Source: Microcebus murinus (lineage: Eukaryota; Chordata; Mammalia; Primates; Cheirogaleidae). Taken from it: 64,000 bases of DNA. The notes beneath the pieces are model-generated. The model had not been told where the DNA came from and did not search any database. It saw nothing but the letters and a program-made list of their open reading frames with translations. The stretch covers positions 37,155,501-37,219,500 of the forward strand of contig NC_134109.1 of assembly GCF_040939455.1 (NCBI RefSeq), read 5' to 3'. Positions 39,771-50,754 of the stretch are shown piece after piece. Position numbers and translations under genes: made by a program. The stretch's first letter is position 1. Each line of letters opens with the position of its first letter.

Positions 39771-40279
39771 AGATCAAGGGGCAGCTCTCCTGATAGACTG
39801 AGAAGTTTCTTCCAAAAGGAGTGATTTAGTGGGAGGCAGCCAACTCTCAGATATCTCCTTGATCACTTTGCTTGATAGTCCCAACATTAGAACTCCTACT
39901 TTGTGTGTCCTTGACTGCAGAAAGCTCCTCAGAGACTGCTATTTTTTTTTTCCTCTCTAATAGATGTACATCTCCAGCCCTTATTATTAAATAGCATAAC
40001 CAGCATGGACTGAGTTTCAAACTAGCGCACTGTCAAGATGAAGAGAAAAGAGGTGCTGAGATTTCAGAGGAGGGCGGAGAATACACTGGGAGCGTGGGGT
40101 GCTGCTCGGCAGGCAGGGCTGGGAAGGAGCTAAGGCAGTGGTGCCCAGAGGAAAGAGATTCTTTAAGGACTCTTTTTTTCTTCTTAGCTCTATGGTGGGA
40201 AAATAATCAAGGATTGTTAATTCATACCACCTTTTCCCTGGATCACTGCCATGAGACCTTTTTCCCCCCCAATCTGTCT

Positions 40280-40470
40280 TAAGTGTCCCTGTCACTCTAT
40301 ACCTCATTATTCCTTTATTATGGTCTATAATTACAGTCTTTAATTGTTTGTCTCTCCAACTAAAATGGGAGCCTCAAAGCTTTTCTTTCTAGTTCAACTC
40401 TGAATTCCTAGCATAACTGGATCACAGTAGATGCTCAATAAATTCTTCTTGGAGAAATGAATGTATCTGG
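40280..40470 (+). repeat. L2 LINE 3' end
   Basis: tttaattgtttgtctctcca, actaaaatgggagcctcaaa, gaattcctagcataactgg and gatgctcaataaattcttct are L2 3' text. Confidence 0.8.
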
Positions 40471-41739
40471 TTATTCCATGTTGGAAAACTTGCAAACTCA
40501 GAGCAAAGCAAAACCACACCAGTTCTCCAGACCTAAGTACTTTAGTGGTGGGCTTAAATTTTTATACAATAAAACACAGATGTATGAACATATGGCTGAC
40601 TCTATAACAGAGCTAATTCAGTTTGTCATACCCCCTGCCCTCCTACTTTTCCACCTTTCAGAATGCCCTTCACTGTGGCATCTGCCCTGTGGTTGCTCTG
40701 GCCACTCTGTCACCTCACAGAGTTTTGCGTGGGGAGCTGGATATACTTCTTTGCTGCCTTTGGATTTCCTCTCAACCTAATTCAAGTTTCTTTTGTTACC
40801 TTCTATAGTTTTTTTCTATTCTGCCCAACTATGTTTCACGGACCCCCACCTCCATGTTTTCTGGGAAAAGAACTGAAATTTTAACAGTGAAAACAAAATG
40901 TAACAAGAACAAAAAAAGCCATTTGCTGTCTCAAGGGCCTGGCACTTACAAAGGAAATCTATGCTTTCAAGATTATTGTTTTGGCTATGGGCTTTGAAAA
41001 AGTCTAATTTGAAACTCAAAGCTAAGCTGCTTTCTTTGTTCTCAGCTGTACCCACTCTCCTCTTGAAAAGTGACTGCCCGGGGTTTCCACAGGAGGACAG
41101 CAGAGGGGCTACTAGGAAGAACTAGGAATTAGAGGGACGGGGAATATTCTGTGTGTATGTGTCCCTCACGTTCAGTCATGACTGAGTCGTGGCTTAAATG
41201 AATTTGCCATGCTCTGATCTTCCTTTGTTTATTGACTATAGAAGAGAACACCTGGGAATTTAAATGGTTTGGAAACAACTGTCTGTACCATAGGCAGAAA
41301 TTGATGATGAAGATTCTCTTCCATAGAGGGCAACACAAGGTCAGGATTATTTCAGCTTAGATCAGAAACACAAATAGCTGTTTTGTTGTTGTTGTTTGCT
41401 AAAGAAACAAAACCATATAAATGTATTTTTTAGAGAAATTTGCATCTTTAAAAAAGTGTGTCCATTCATCCAAAGGGAGATTTCAGTGGCTTCTGATATT
41501 TGACCAAAGCCTTTCTGTGCTATGTGATTCTAACTGCTAATTCAGTCATTAGAGAGAAATTTCTAGGGAAAAATAGGTGATCGTAATGGAATTTGGTTAA
41601 TAGACAATATCACGGAAGACAGAGCTGAGATGAACAGGAAGGAACTCAGGGCCTACAGAAGAAGGGAAGACAATCCCAAATATTTTTCCAAACCCCTGGT
41701 TGTCCTGCCTTCTTTTTCCCATAATCTGAATTCAGATTA
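40471..41739. other. Intron without recognised element
   Basis: Mixed sequence with a short TTG run near 41384-41398. Frames at 40457-40884 overlap in three registers and are not gene-like. Confidence 0.45.
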
Positions 41740-42030
41740 CTTGTCTATTTTTTTTAATTTAATTTTTAGATCAAAGTTATAAATGCACATAGTTTAAAGA
41801 GTCAAATCGTGTTATAAGGTTCATTTTGAAGAATAGAAATTCCCTGTTCTCCATGCCTTTTCCCATTTCTCAGGGATTACTTTCTAATAATTTTTATTGT
41901 TTTGATGGTATTTATCTTTTTATCTCTAATATGATTATTGGAGAGAATTTTCAGTTTTAGTCTTTGTCTATTGATTTGCATCTTCGGAAGATGAAAATTT
42001 AATTCTCTTTCCCATCTTCTACCCCTTCAC
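41740..42030 (-). repeat. Old LINE-like fragment, antisense
   Basis: aatttaatttttagatcaaa, gttataaatgcacatagttt and aaagagtcaaatcgtgttat recall a worn L1M/ancient LINE 3' UTR. Confidence 0.45.
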
Positions 42031-42035
42031 TACCA

Positions 42036-42037
<2 letters not shown>

Positions 42038-42075
<38 letters not shown>
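42038..42075. repeat. (GT)19 microsatellite
   Basis: 38 uninterrupted bases of GT, then tctgtg and TGTA repeats to about 42100. Confidence 0.98.
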
Positions 42076-42076
<1 letters not shown>

Positions 42077-42419
42077 TGTGTATCTGTGTATGTATGTATG
42101 CATTTTCCAAAATTCTCTCTTCTCAATACATTTAGATCATAATTTTGATTGACTCAATAGCTGTTTCCATTATAATGACTATGCAAACACTATTTACAAC
42201 TGAGTCATGTGGTATACTATGATTATTTGCCTACACAACATTCAGTTTTCCCTAGGGTAATGATTGTCATTAATATTTTTTTCTCAGTTTTTCATGTGCT
42301 TCTTTTTAATTCAATGCTAAAGTCTGCTCTCTTGAGTAATTCTAATCTCAATATGCTCACATCAGGTAGTCATGACTTCTTGTTTTTGGAGGCATCTTTC
42401 TTACAGACTTCTGACTTAC

Positions 42420-44450
42420 TCTAGCCAGGAGTGGTCTGTAGGCCAGACTCACAGCTCTTCGCCTGGTATCTCCCTTCATCCATGATCTTCAGGAATCCCT
42501 TTGCTTTTCTCTTTTGTGGAATATTTGTTTATTGCGTCTTTTTTGAAGGAACACTTCTTACAGTAGCCTCCAGAAAAAGGATGCATAAAGGATATATATA
42601 TTTTTGAGATTGTACATGTTCGAAAATGTCTTTCACTTATTTTAATTGATAGCTTGTCTGGGTAGAGATTTAAAGCTTAGAAATAATTTTATGGCAGAAT
42701 TTTCAGGCATTTCTCTTTTGTTTTTGATTTTCAGTGGAACTGTTGAGAAGACTGATTTTGAATCTTGATTCATATAAATGTGTTTTTCTTTCTTCCTCTC
42801 CTCTGTAAACCTTTAGAATCTTCTTTTGGTTCCCACTATTATGAAATACTATAACAATGTGTCTTTTCATTGACTTGTTTTTAACTACTCTTCAAGGCTC
42901 TCAGTGAGTATATTTCATCATTTGGAAATACCTGTTTTTCACTCCTGAGATATTTTCTTGAGTTATTTTATGGATGAATCACAAGTGTTTTCCCCCCTTT
43001 CTTGAAATTCTTATTATTTGAATATTGGATCTCCTGGATTGGTTTTCTTTTCTAGATTTTTAATCCCTTTCTACAATTTTCTATGATTTCATCTTTTTTC
43101 ACTCTATGGTCTAGAAACTTTCCCCTATAACTCATTTTCTAATCCTTCTATTGAGTTTTTATTTCTGCTGGCCTATGTTAATTTCCTGAGTTCTTGCATT
43201 TTCTCTGTGTACTTCTTGTGGCATCCTGTTTTTGCTTCATGAATGCAAAATCTTCTCTCACTGAGGATATAACATAGTTTATATATGTTTTTTGTTTCCC
43301 CAAATAGTCTGTTTCCTTCAAAATGATTTTTGGTTTGTTGGTTTTGGTCTCTGTTCCTCACATTAGAGGCTTTATGCAGATGCCTGGGAATCTTGGCTGT
43401 CTGTCTATGGCTGGATTTGTGACTGTGGTCTTAATGTAGGGAGATCTAATTGGGTTATTTTATGGGACATCCTCAACATCAGTATTTTTAGGTCTTTTCT
43501 CTTGTGCTGCCAGTTTACTCAGAGAGGAATTTTCCAATTTCCAGCCTAGAGAATATAACCCTTGCATCCAATTTTCTGGAAGTTGAGTGGGGAATAGAGC
43601 TGAGGGTTGGACATTCAGTGTGTAAACTTTCACGTAACCCCGAGATTTCAATATGGGACCCCTTATTTCTGCTGTTTCTTCAGTGCAGGAACCCTCTGCA
43701 GTCTTCTGCTTGAAGTGTGGAAAGGGAAATCAGCTAGCTCTGTGGAATTAGGGAGGGCATGTGGGAAGGAGGAGTCATCCATGTGCTTCTTAAACAGACT
43801 TTTCAGTACATCCTCCAGTTTCAGCCCCACCTTTGCCTTCTCACTTCCAGGGCTACCTGAGGGTGGCAATTCCTGGGGTATTTGTAGGTTCCGTAGTGCA
43901 AATCAAGTTAACTGGCTTTCCATTTTTCTGGTTTAAGATTCAACTTTCTTGAAACTACTAAGATTATCCTATGATTCCCAGCTTCCAAAATTTTGTTTAT
44001 ATTGTGTGTTCTACTATTCTTTTTATCCTTGTGGTTTTATGGCTTCAGAGAATCCATTTACTGTTATTTTGTGGGATTTTGAGAGGTAACAGAGGTACAT
44101 GCATGTTGCCAAGCCTCTCTCTATCTTCGACTGAGTCTGTCTGTCTTTTTGCATGGTTCTGTTAGTTCTACTGGTTCTTGCTTCCTTATATTTGTTTATG
44201 TTTCAGAGTTATACAGCTCTTGATCAAAACATTCTCACTGCTGTTTACTGTTTGTCTCAGGCTACTTGTCAGTGGGGAATATCCCAACTTTGCTAAACCC
44301 ATCAGTGGCTCATTGATTGCTTTAATGTCTGTCTCCTTAACCTGCAAGGCTGCGACACTGTCTGCTTGGCTTCTCAGCTATTCTGAATGGCCCCTGCTCT
44401 TTGGAAGCTCTGTGCTGTTATACGCAACCGCCACTTAAATCATTCTTTCT
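42420..44450 (-). repeat. Old interspersed repeat, family A, long copy (unassigned)
   Basis: ccttcatccatgatcttcag, gaatccctttgcttttctct, tgtacatgttcgaaaatgtc, ttgatagcttgtctgggtag, cttattatttgaatattgga and ggttttggtctctgttcctc follow the same order as the copy at 2.9-3.5 kb and extend it. Resembles a LINE-like mammalian repeat. The far part (43.4-44.4 kb) is assigned by continuity only. Confidence 0.5.
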
Positions 44451-45289
44451 GTTTTCATTAGCTCTAGGCTTTGTCTGATACTACATCGTTCCTCAAGCTC
44501 ATCCTAGCACAGCATCTTTCCCTAATCCCTTAAATAGGTGGAGTAGCACTGTTAAAATGATCAAAGACTCTGTATCATTAATTAGGTAGGTTGAGTTAGG
44601 GGTTTAACCTTTTCATGTAGGGTTATACTTTAGATTTAAAGGAAGGCATGAGATTTACTGGCATCATGAATAAAAGGTAGATCTAAATATCTTCAATTTC
44701 TTAAAGTCAAGATTGTATTACACTCTTTGGACTAGAAGTGGTCAACAATAAAGGAGTGGGAGGAACAACCACTCTTAGTACTATGAGCTAAATTGAAATC
44801 AATAGGAGATAAAACTCTTCTTTTATCAGGTTTAATAAACAGCATTCTATAGTCCATAGGGAATTCAGCACAATATGATTTGGATTTTCCTGATAAACAT
44901 GTTATAGGTGTTTTTCAGTTTGTGTTTGGGCTGAAAAATTGTCAGCTAGAATACTTCACATGAGACAGCCAGTGTAGGATCAGAATGTATGTGCCTTTGA
45001 TGAAAGCTGTTTTTCAGTTAAAATCACTGAGATTCCTATGGAGCTGTATCTTGTGAACATTGTTATATAAGAACTGCCTTTAAAATCTGTGGCTTGAGTC
45101 TCAAGTAAATAGATTTATAGAGTATGGGTCTACTGGCTGAGCAGGAATGAAAATGAAATTTCTCCTTTGTGGTACTTGGAATTTTTATATTGTCTGACAG
45201 AACTTTGTCTACAGAAATTTAAAATAGGGGAAAGCTGACTAATAAAAATCATCATGGTTAGTAGTAACAAGACAGTTTTAAAAGTGTCA
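44451..45289. other. Intron without recognised element
   Basis: AT-rich, nothing named. Confidence 0.45.
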
Positions 45290-46015
45290 TGATTAAAGGC
45301 TATATCCTCATTATGACTCGAACAAGCAGAGTGTCTGGAATAGAGTGAAGAATTGATATGGGATGAGGTCAGAAAGGTAATGGGACCAGACCATGCAGGA
45401 CCCTGGTGACCTTTTTTTTTCTTCTTCTTCTATGGATAGAGAGTTGTAGAGTGTTCTGAGTAGACAATGATACGATCTGACATTTTAACAGGGTCACTCT
45501 GACTGTTATATTGAAAGTAAACTCTAGGATGATGAGTTGGAGAGAGGCATTTCGGGAAGGCTATTGCAATAATCTTAGCAAGGGGTGTTGATGGCTTGGA
45601 CCAAGATAGAAGCATTGGAGACAGCAAGAAGTGGTGAGACTCTGGTTACATTTTGAGGTTAGAGGATTTTCTGACATCAGATGTAGGGTGTCAAAGTAAA
45701 AGAGACATGAAGGATGACTCTAAGATGTTTTGGTCTATGCATATCTAAGGATGGGGAAGGATTTGGGGAAAACAGTTTTTTGTGGGGAGGGATACATTAG
45801 AATTAAGAGTTAAGTTTTGGTAAGTCATGTTAAGTTTGAGGTGCTTGTTAGGCAAACAAGTGCAGATGTTTAGTAGGCAGTTTAATAGACAACTCTAGAT
45901 TTCAGGGGAGATATCCTGGCTAAAAACATACATTTGGGAATTGTTGGTATGGAGTTGATATTTAAAGTCATGAGACTGGTTGAACCCTCCTTGACATTGA
46001 GTGTGGATGGTGAAG
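45290..46015 (+). repeat. Old repeat, family B, longest copy
   Basis: Order: gatgaggtcagaaaggtaat, ggaccagaccatgcaggacc, gggtcactctgactgttata, ggctattgcaataatctta, ggatgactctaagatgtttt, atgttaagtttgaggtgctt, taggcagtttaatagacaac and aaagtcatgagactggttga. I recognise the family as dispersed in mammals but cannot name it. Confidence 0.6.
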
Positions 46016-46044
46016 AGTTCTGGGGCATTCAAATATTTAGTGGT

Positions 46045-46720
46045 CAGTAAGACTTTCTGTCTATGAATTTGACTATTCTAGGTACCTCATTATAAGTGGA
46101 GTCATACAGTATTTGTATTAATACAGACTTAGCATAATGTCCTTTAGTTTCATCTATGTTTGTAGCATATATCAGAATTTCCTCTGTTTTTAAGAGTGAA
46201 TAATATTCCCTTGTGTGTATGTACCACATTTTGTTCAGACATTCATAGGTTGGTGGACACTTGGCTTGTGTCCACATTTTAGCTATTATAAATAATGCTG
46301 CAATGAACATGGATATATAAATATCTCATCGGGACCCTGCTTTCATTCTTTGAGGTATATACCCAGTAGTGAAATTGCTGTATCCTATGGTAGTTCTGTT
46401 TTGAATTTTATGAGGAACCACAACAGTGTATTCCACAGTGGCTGTGCCATTTTACATACTTGCCAGTAGTGTACAAGGGTTTCAGTTTCCCTACATCCTC
46501 GCCAACACTTTATTTTCTGTTTTTTTGATAGTAAACATCCTAATGGTGTGAGGTGGTATCTCATTGTAGTTTTGATTTTCATTTCCCTAGTGATTAGTGA
46601 TATTGAGCATCTTTTCATATGATTATTGGCTTTTGTATATGTTCTTCAGAGAAAGGTCTTTTGTCCATTTTTTGAATGTGGTTTTACTTTTCAGTTATTG
46701 AGTTTTTGTTTTCTTTTTTA
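46045..46720 (-). mobile_element. L1 (L1MA/MB) 3' UTR and ORF2 end, antisense
   Basis: tataagtggagtcatacagt, gtaccacattttgttcagac, gctgcaatgaacatggatat, ttttatgaggaaccacaaca and gtgtgaggtggtatctcatt are in L1 order. Minus frames 46044-46310 and 46385-46618 give broken ORF2 C-terminal text. Confidence 0.85.
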
Positions 46721-46889
46721 ATCAGTTTGTCCCCTGTCAGGCTTATGTCCTCTCTTGCAGTGCTCATTATAATCTATAGTCTGGTCTGAATATCATTGTG
46801 TGTGAAACAGAGGGCAGGGGAGCAGGAGACGAGGACTTGTGACTCCTCTGTGTTATCCATCAACACTGACCCAGAGTCAAAGAAGCAGG

Positions 46890-47268
46890 TGCTATGGACT
46901 GAGTTGTGCACCCTGCATCCTCCAATTCCTATGTTTGAATATTCAGATTCAAAGCCCTAACCCTTCATGTCACTGCATTGGAGATAGGGTTTTTAAGGAG
47001 ATAATTAAGATTAAATGAGGTTAAACGAGGGTGGAGCACTGATCCAATGGATCTGGTGTCCTTATAAGAGGAATACACAGGACTGTCTCTACACCTTGTA
47101 AAGACACAGTGAGAAGGTGGCTGTCTGCAGTCTGGGAAGAGAGCCCTCACCAGAACCTGACAGTGCTGGCACCCTGATCTCAGACTTCCAGCCTCTAGAA
47201 CTGTGAAAAGTAAATTTCTGTTGTTCAAGCCACTCAGTCTTAAATGGCTGCCTGAGCAGACTAAGACA
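46890..47268 (+). mobile_element. Solo MLT1 (MaLR) LTR with 5-bp target duplication
   Basis: Full LTR order: tgctatggactgagttgtgc, ggagatagggtttttaagga, ggatctggtgtccttataag, gtgagaaggtggctgtctgc, gagccctcaccagaacctga, cttccagcctctagaactgt and ctgttgttcaagccactcag, ending ctaagaca. Flanked by gcagg at 46885-46889 and 47269-47273. No internal retroviral sequence is attached. Confidence 0.9.
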
Positions 47269-47273
47269 GCAGG

Positions 47274-48597
47274 GCTTTTCTTTCTTTCTCCTTTTTGTTG
47301 TTCTTAGCAATTTTTATTTTTGTAAGTATTCTTTTGGAACTTTGGATTTTCTGATTATTTATAACAGTTAACCATTTACATAGAAAAACATTCCCCATTT
47401 ATGCTTTCAGATCCTGGCAGCTTCTTTAACTAAATCTGACATAGTACTTTGAGCTGAAGACCACCTTAAAGCTTCATGAATTTATCAGAGCAACAACGAA
47501 GGTGCAATCCTAGTTTAACAGGCTCCTTAGCACTGATTCCTGTAATTTCCTAGAGCTGATGTGAATCTACCCTTTTGCCTTCCTTGCATCCTTTTCTTTC
47601 CTCTCTTCCCTTATTTTCCTTCTGTACCATCTACTTGCAATATTTCTTGCCTGGAACATTTTGAAATTGTTTACCATATGATATTTTAGGGTAAATGAAG
47701 TATTCATCCAGTATCAATCAGTGTATAGCCTTTGTCATTTTTAAAGCTTATGAATGTCTATAGTGCAAAGAAGAAAATCTTATCAATGCCTCTGGTTTAT
47801 GCATTGACAAAAAATTCCAGTACCTTCAAGGACTTTTCTCTGATTGTTCCAAATTGTATTATTCTTAATGTGGGAAATTCTTCTTTAATACTATGTCAGA
47901 ACACACTCAACCTTAAACTATTATTTATAGTCTGTGGAAATCTGTAATCCAAAGTCTCACTTCAGATTACAGAATTATGTCTGTGAGGGTTAATTGGAGG
48001 CTGCATTGTGGCCATGTGATCCAGACCATGGACCATACCTATCATGTAGGCACAAAAAAGAATGGCTATTCACTGGGAATTTATGGGTTAATAGAAATCA
48101 GGTATATGTGCCAGGGGTGGTAGAAGGGGGTTAGTTAATATTTTATTTCTATATCTTCTACGGGAAAAACCAGAATGAATATGTATGTATATCTTTACAG
48201 AACATTATATATTATATTATAGATATAATTATAAGCTGTCACAAATGTAATATTGAAGAATACTCATTGTGATACTCAAGGGAAAAAATAAATCACTATA
48301 TTTCTAAAGAATTTTCAAAGAGGAAACATTGAGATGAACAGTTAAATATGCAAGCCTCAGTTACACAAAAGAAAGACCATATGGTTTAATGCCATACATT
48401 AGTTTGTTTTAGATCCTTTGTAGTTTATTTTCCATTTAAAATGAATGTGTGCCTTAATTAGTTTGGAAGTGGGGGGAAACATATGTCTTTTAGTTAAACA
48501 GTAATTTAGATGGTATTCTCTCTCCTAGGCTTGGTGATAGATCTAAATTCTGGTTAACCAACAAAATGTGGTCCACATAGACCAGGCCAACCAATCT
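47274..48597. other. Intron without recognised element
   Basis: T-rich at its start, otherwise mixed. Nothing assigned. Confidence 0.45.
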
Positions 48598-50057
48598 TTT
48601 TTTTGTTTGTTTGTTTATTTTTTATAGCTTTATTGAACTGTGAATGACAAATAAAAATTGTATATATTTAAGGTATACAACTTGATATCTTGATATATGT
48701 ATACATTGTTAAGTGATTAACACAATGAAACGAATTATATCTATTACCTCATAGTTACCTTTTGTGTGTATGTGGTGAGAATTCTTAATTTTTTAGCAAA
48801 CTTAAAGCATACAATACATTATTAACTTACAACCACCATGCTATGCATATGTCTTCAGAACTTATTTATATGACTTATGCATAAGTCTTCAGAACTTATT
48901 TATCTTATAATTGAAAGTTTGTACCCTTTGATCAAATCTCCCCATTTCTCTCCTTCCCCAGCTCTTAGTAACCATCCTTCTACTCTCTGTTTCTGTGAGT
49001 CTGGTGTTTTAGATTCCACATGTAAGTGAGATCATGTAGTATTTATTTTTCTGTGCCTGGCTTATTTCATTTAGCATGATGTCCTCTGGATTCATCCATG
49101 TTGTTGCAAATGGTAGGATTTCCTTTTTTTTTTAAGTCCAAATAATATGTACATATCTTTCACATGATGCCTCCAGCTTTTTACTTTTTGCTCAAGATTG
49201 CTTTAGCTATTCAGTGTTTTTGGTGAGTCATATGAATTTTAGAATTGTTTTTGTATTTCCATGAAAAATGTTTCACTGGAATTTTGATAGTGACTACGTT
49301 GAATCTGGTCTGTAGATTGCTTTTGGTGGACATTTTGACAATATTAATTCTTCCTATCTGTGAACATGGGATATAATTCCATTTATTTGCATCTTCTTCA
49401 ATTTCTTTTATCAGTGTTTTATAGTTTACAGTGTTCATATTTTTTACTTCCTTGGTTAAATTTATTCTTAGGAATTATATTCTTTTTGATGCTATTATAA
49501 CAAGATTGTTTTCTTAATTTCTGTTAATGTTGATTTTATGTCCTACAACTTTACTGAATTTATTAGTTTTAAAAGTTTTTTGGCGGAGTCCTTTGGGTTT
49601 TCTATGTATAAGATCATGTTGTCTATAAACAGAGACAATTTTACTTCTTCCTTTCCAATTTGAATGTCTTTTATTTCCTTTTCTTGCCTAAGTGCTCTGG
49701 CTACAACTTCCAGTATTATATTGAGTAGAAGTGGTGAGACTGAGTATCCTCGTCTTGTTATTACAGAAAAAAGCTTTCAGCTTGTCACCATTGAATATGA
49801 TATTAACTGTGGGCCTGTCTTATATAGCCCATATTATGTTGAGGTGCATTCCTTCCATTCGTAATTTTTTTGAGAGTTTTCATCCTGAAAGATGTTGTCA
49901 AATGCTTTCTCTGCATCTACTGAAATGATCTTATGATTTTTATCCCTTATTCTGTTAATGTGGCATATTACATTTATTGGTTTGCTATGTTGAACCACCC
50001 TGGCGTCCTAGAAGTAAATTCTACTTCATCATCATATATTATCCCTTTAATGTACTG
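48598..50057 (-). mobile_element. Old L1 antisense with an internal deletion
   Basis: 3' UTR text (agctttattgaactgtgaat, gtatacaacttgatatcttg, ctgtgcctggcttatttcat) runs to about 49130 and jumps to ORF2 reverse-transcriptase text (gctcaagattgctttagcta, gaatctggtctgtagattgc, ttcttcctatctgtgaac, gtctataaacagagacaatt), so part of ORF2 is missing. It resumes at 50270-50340. Confidence 0.85.
48845..48903. repeat. 34-bp tandem duplication inside the L1
   Basis: gcatatgtcttcagaactta + tttat (48845-48869) returns as gcataagtcttcagaactta + tttat (48879-48903), one mismatch. Confidence 0.9.
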
Positions 50058-50269
50058 GCTTTTTAAATTATTTATTTATTTATTTTTATTTCAGCATATT
50101 ATGGGGATACAAATGTTTAGGTTATGTATATTGCTGATAAACAAATTCAGCAAAGTCTCAGGTTACAAAATCAATGTACAGAAACCAGTAGCATTCCTAT
50201 ATGCCAACAACAGTCAAACTGAGAACCAAATCAAAGACTCAATATCCTTCACAATAGCAACAAAGAAAA
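50058..50269. mobile_element. Twin-primed L1 insertion (strepsirrhine-type 3' end) with target duplication
   Basis: The left part (to about 50134) is an antisense L1 3' end: T-rich ttattt units, then cagcatattatggggataca and ggttatgtatattgc. The right part is sense ORF2 (gataaacaaattcagcaaag, cattcctatatgccaacaac, aatatccttcacaatagcaa). Opposite orientation of the two parts is the mark of 5' inversion by twin priming. Flanks ttaatgtactg (50047-50057) and ttaatgtgctg (50270-50280) are the target duplication within the older L1. Confidence 0.92.
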
Positions 50270-50340
50270 TTAATGTGCTGTTGAATTCAGTTTGCTAGTA
50301 TTTTCTTCAGGGTTTTTGCATCTATGTTCATCAGGGATGG
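50270..50340 (-). mobile_element. Old L1 ORF2 antisense, remainder after the insertion
   Basis: gaattcagtttgctagtatt, ttcttcagggtttttgcatc and tatgttcatcaggga continue the interrupted L1. Confidence 0.85.
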
Positions 50341-50483
50341 TAGAAATAACCAAAAATTAACATGTTGAAAATGTGCTTCATTTTTTTTTTCTTATTGCAC
50401 TTTGCTTAACTGAAAAAAAAAGACTTTCTGTGTTCATTTAACTATTAATCATAAAGTCAAATGCTTATTTGACATAATTCACG

Positions 50484-50502
50484 TATATATATATATATAT
50501 AT
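50484..50502. repeat. (TA)9 simple repeat
   Basis: 19 bases of alternating TA. Confidence 0.95.
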
Positions 50503-50589
50503 CTACTATAAAATATACATTTGTTGTTTATATACACATTTGTGTCCTCAGTGCCTTGACATATCTCTATTCATATAGTTGGGTACAGT

Positions 50590-50656
50590 TGTAGACAAAG
50601 ATATAGATGTAGCTATAGAAAGAGATGTAGATACAGATATAAATGTAGATACCTAA
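50590..50656. repeat. Imperfect TAGATA/GTAGAT repeat
   Basis: Repeated gatatagatgtag- and gtagatacagat-like units. Confidence 0.8.
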
Positions 50657-50710
50657 GCCTAAGGATACAAATTCAAGTAAAATTCTTTTCCTGCCCTCAA
50701 AACCTCAGGG

Positions 50711-50711
<1 letters not shown>

Positions 50712-50752
<41 letters not shown>
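50712..50752. repeat. (TG)20 microsatellite
   Basis: 41 uninterrupted bases of TG, the longest in the window. Confidence 0.98.
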
Positions 50753-50754
<2 letters not shown>

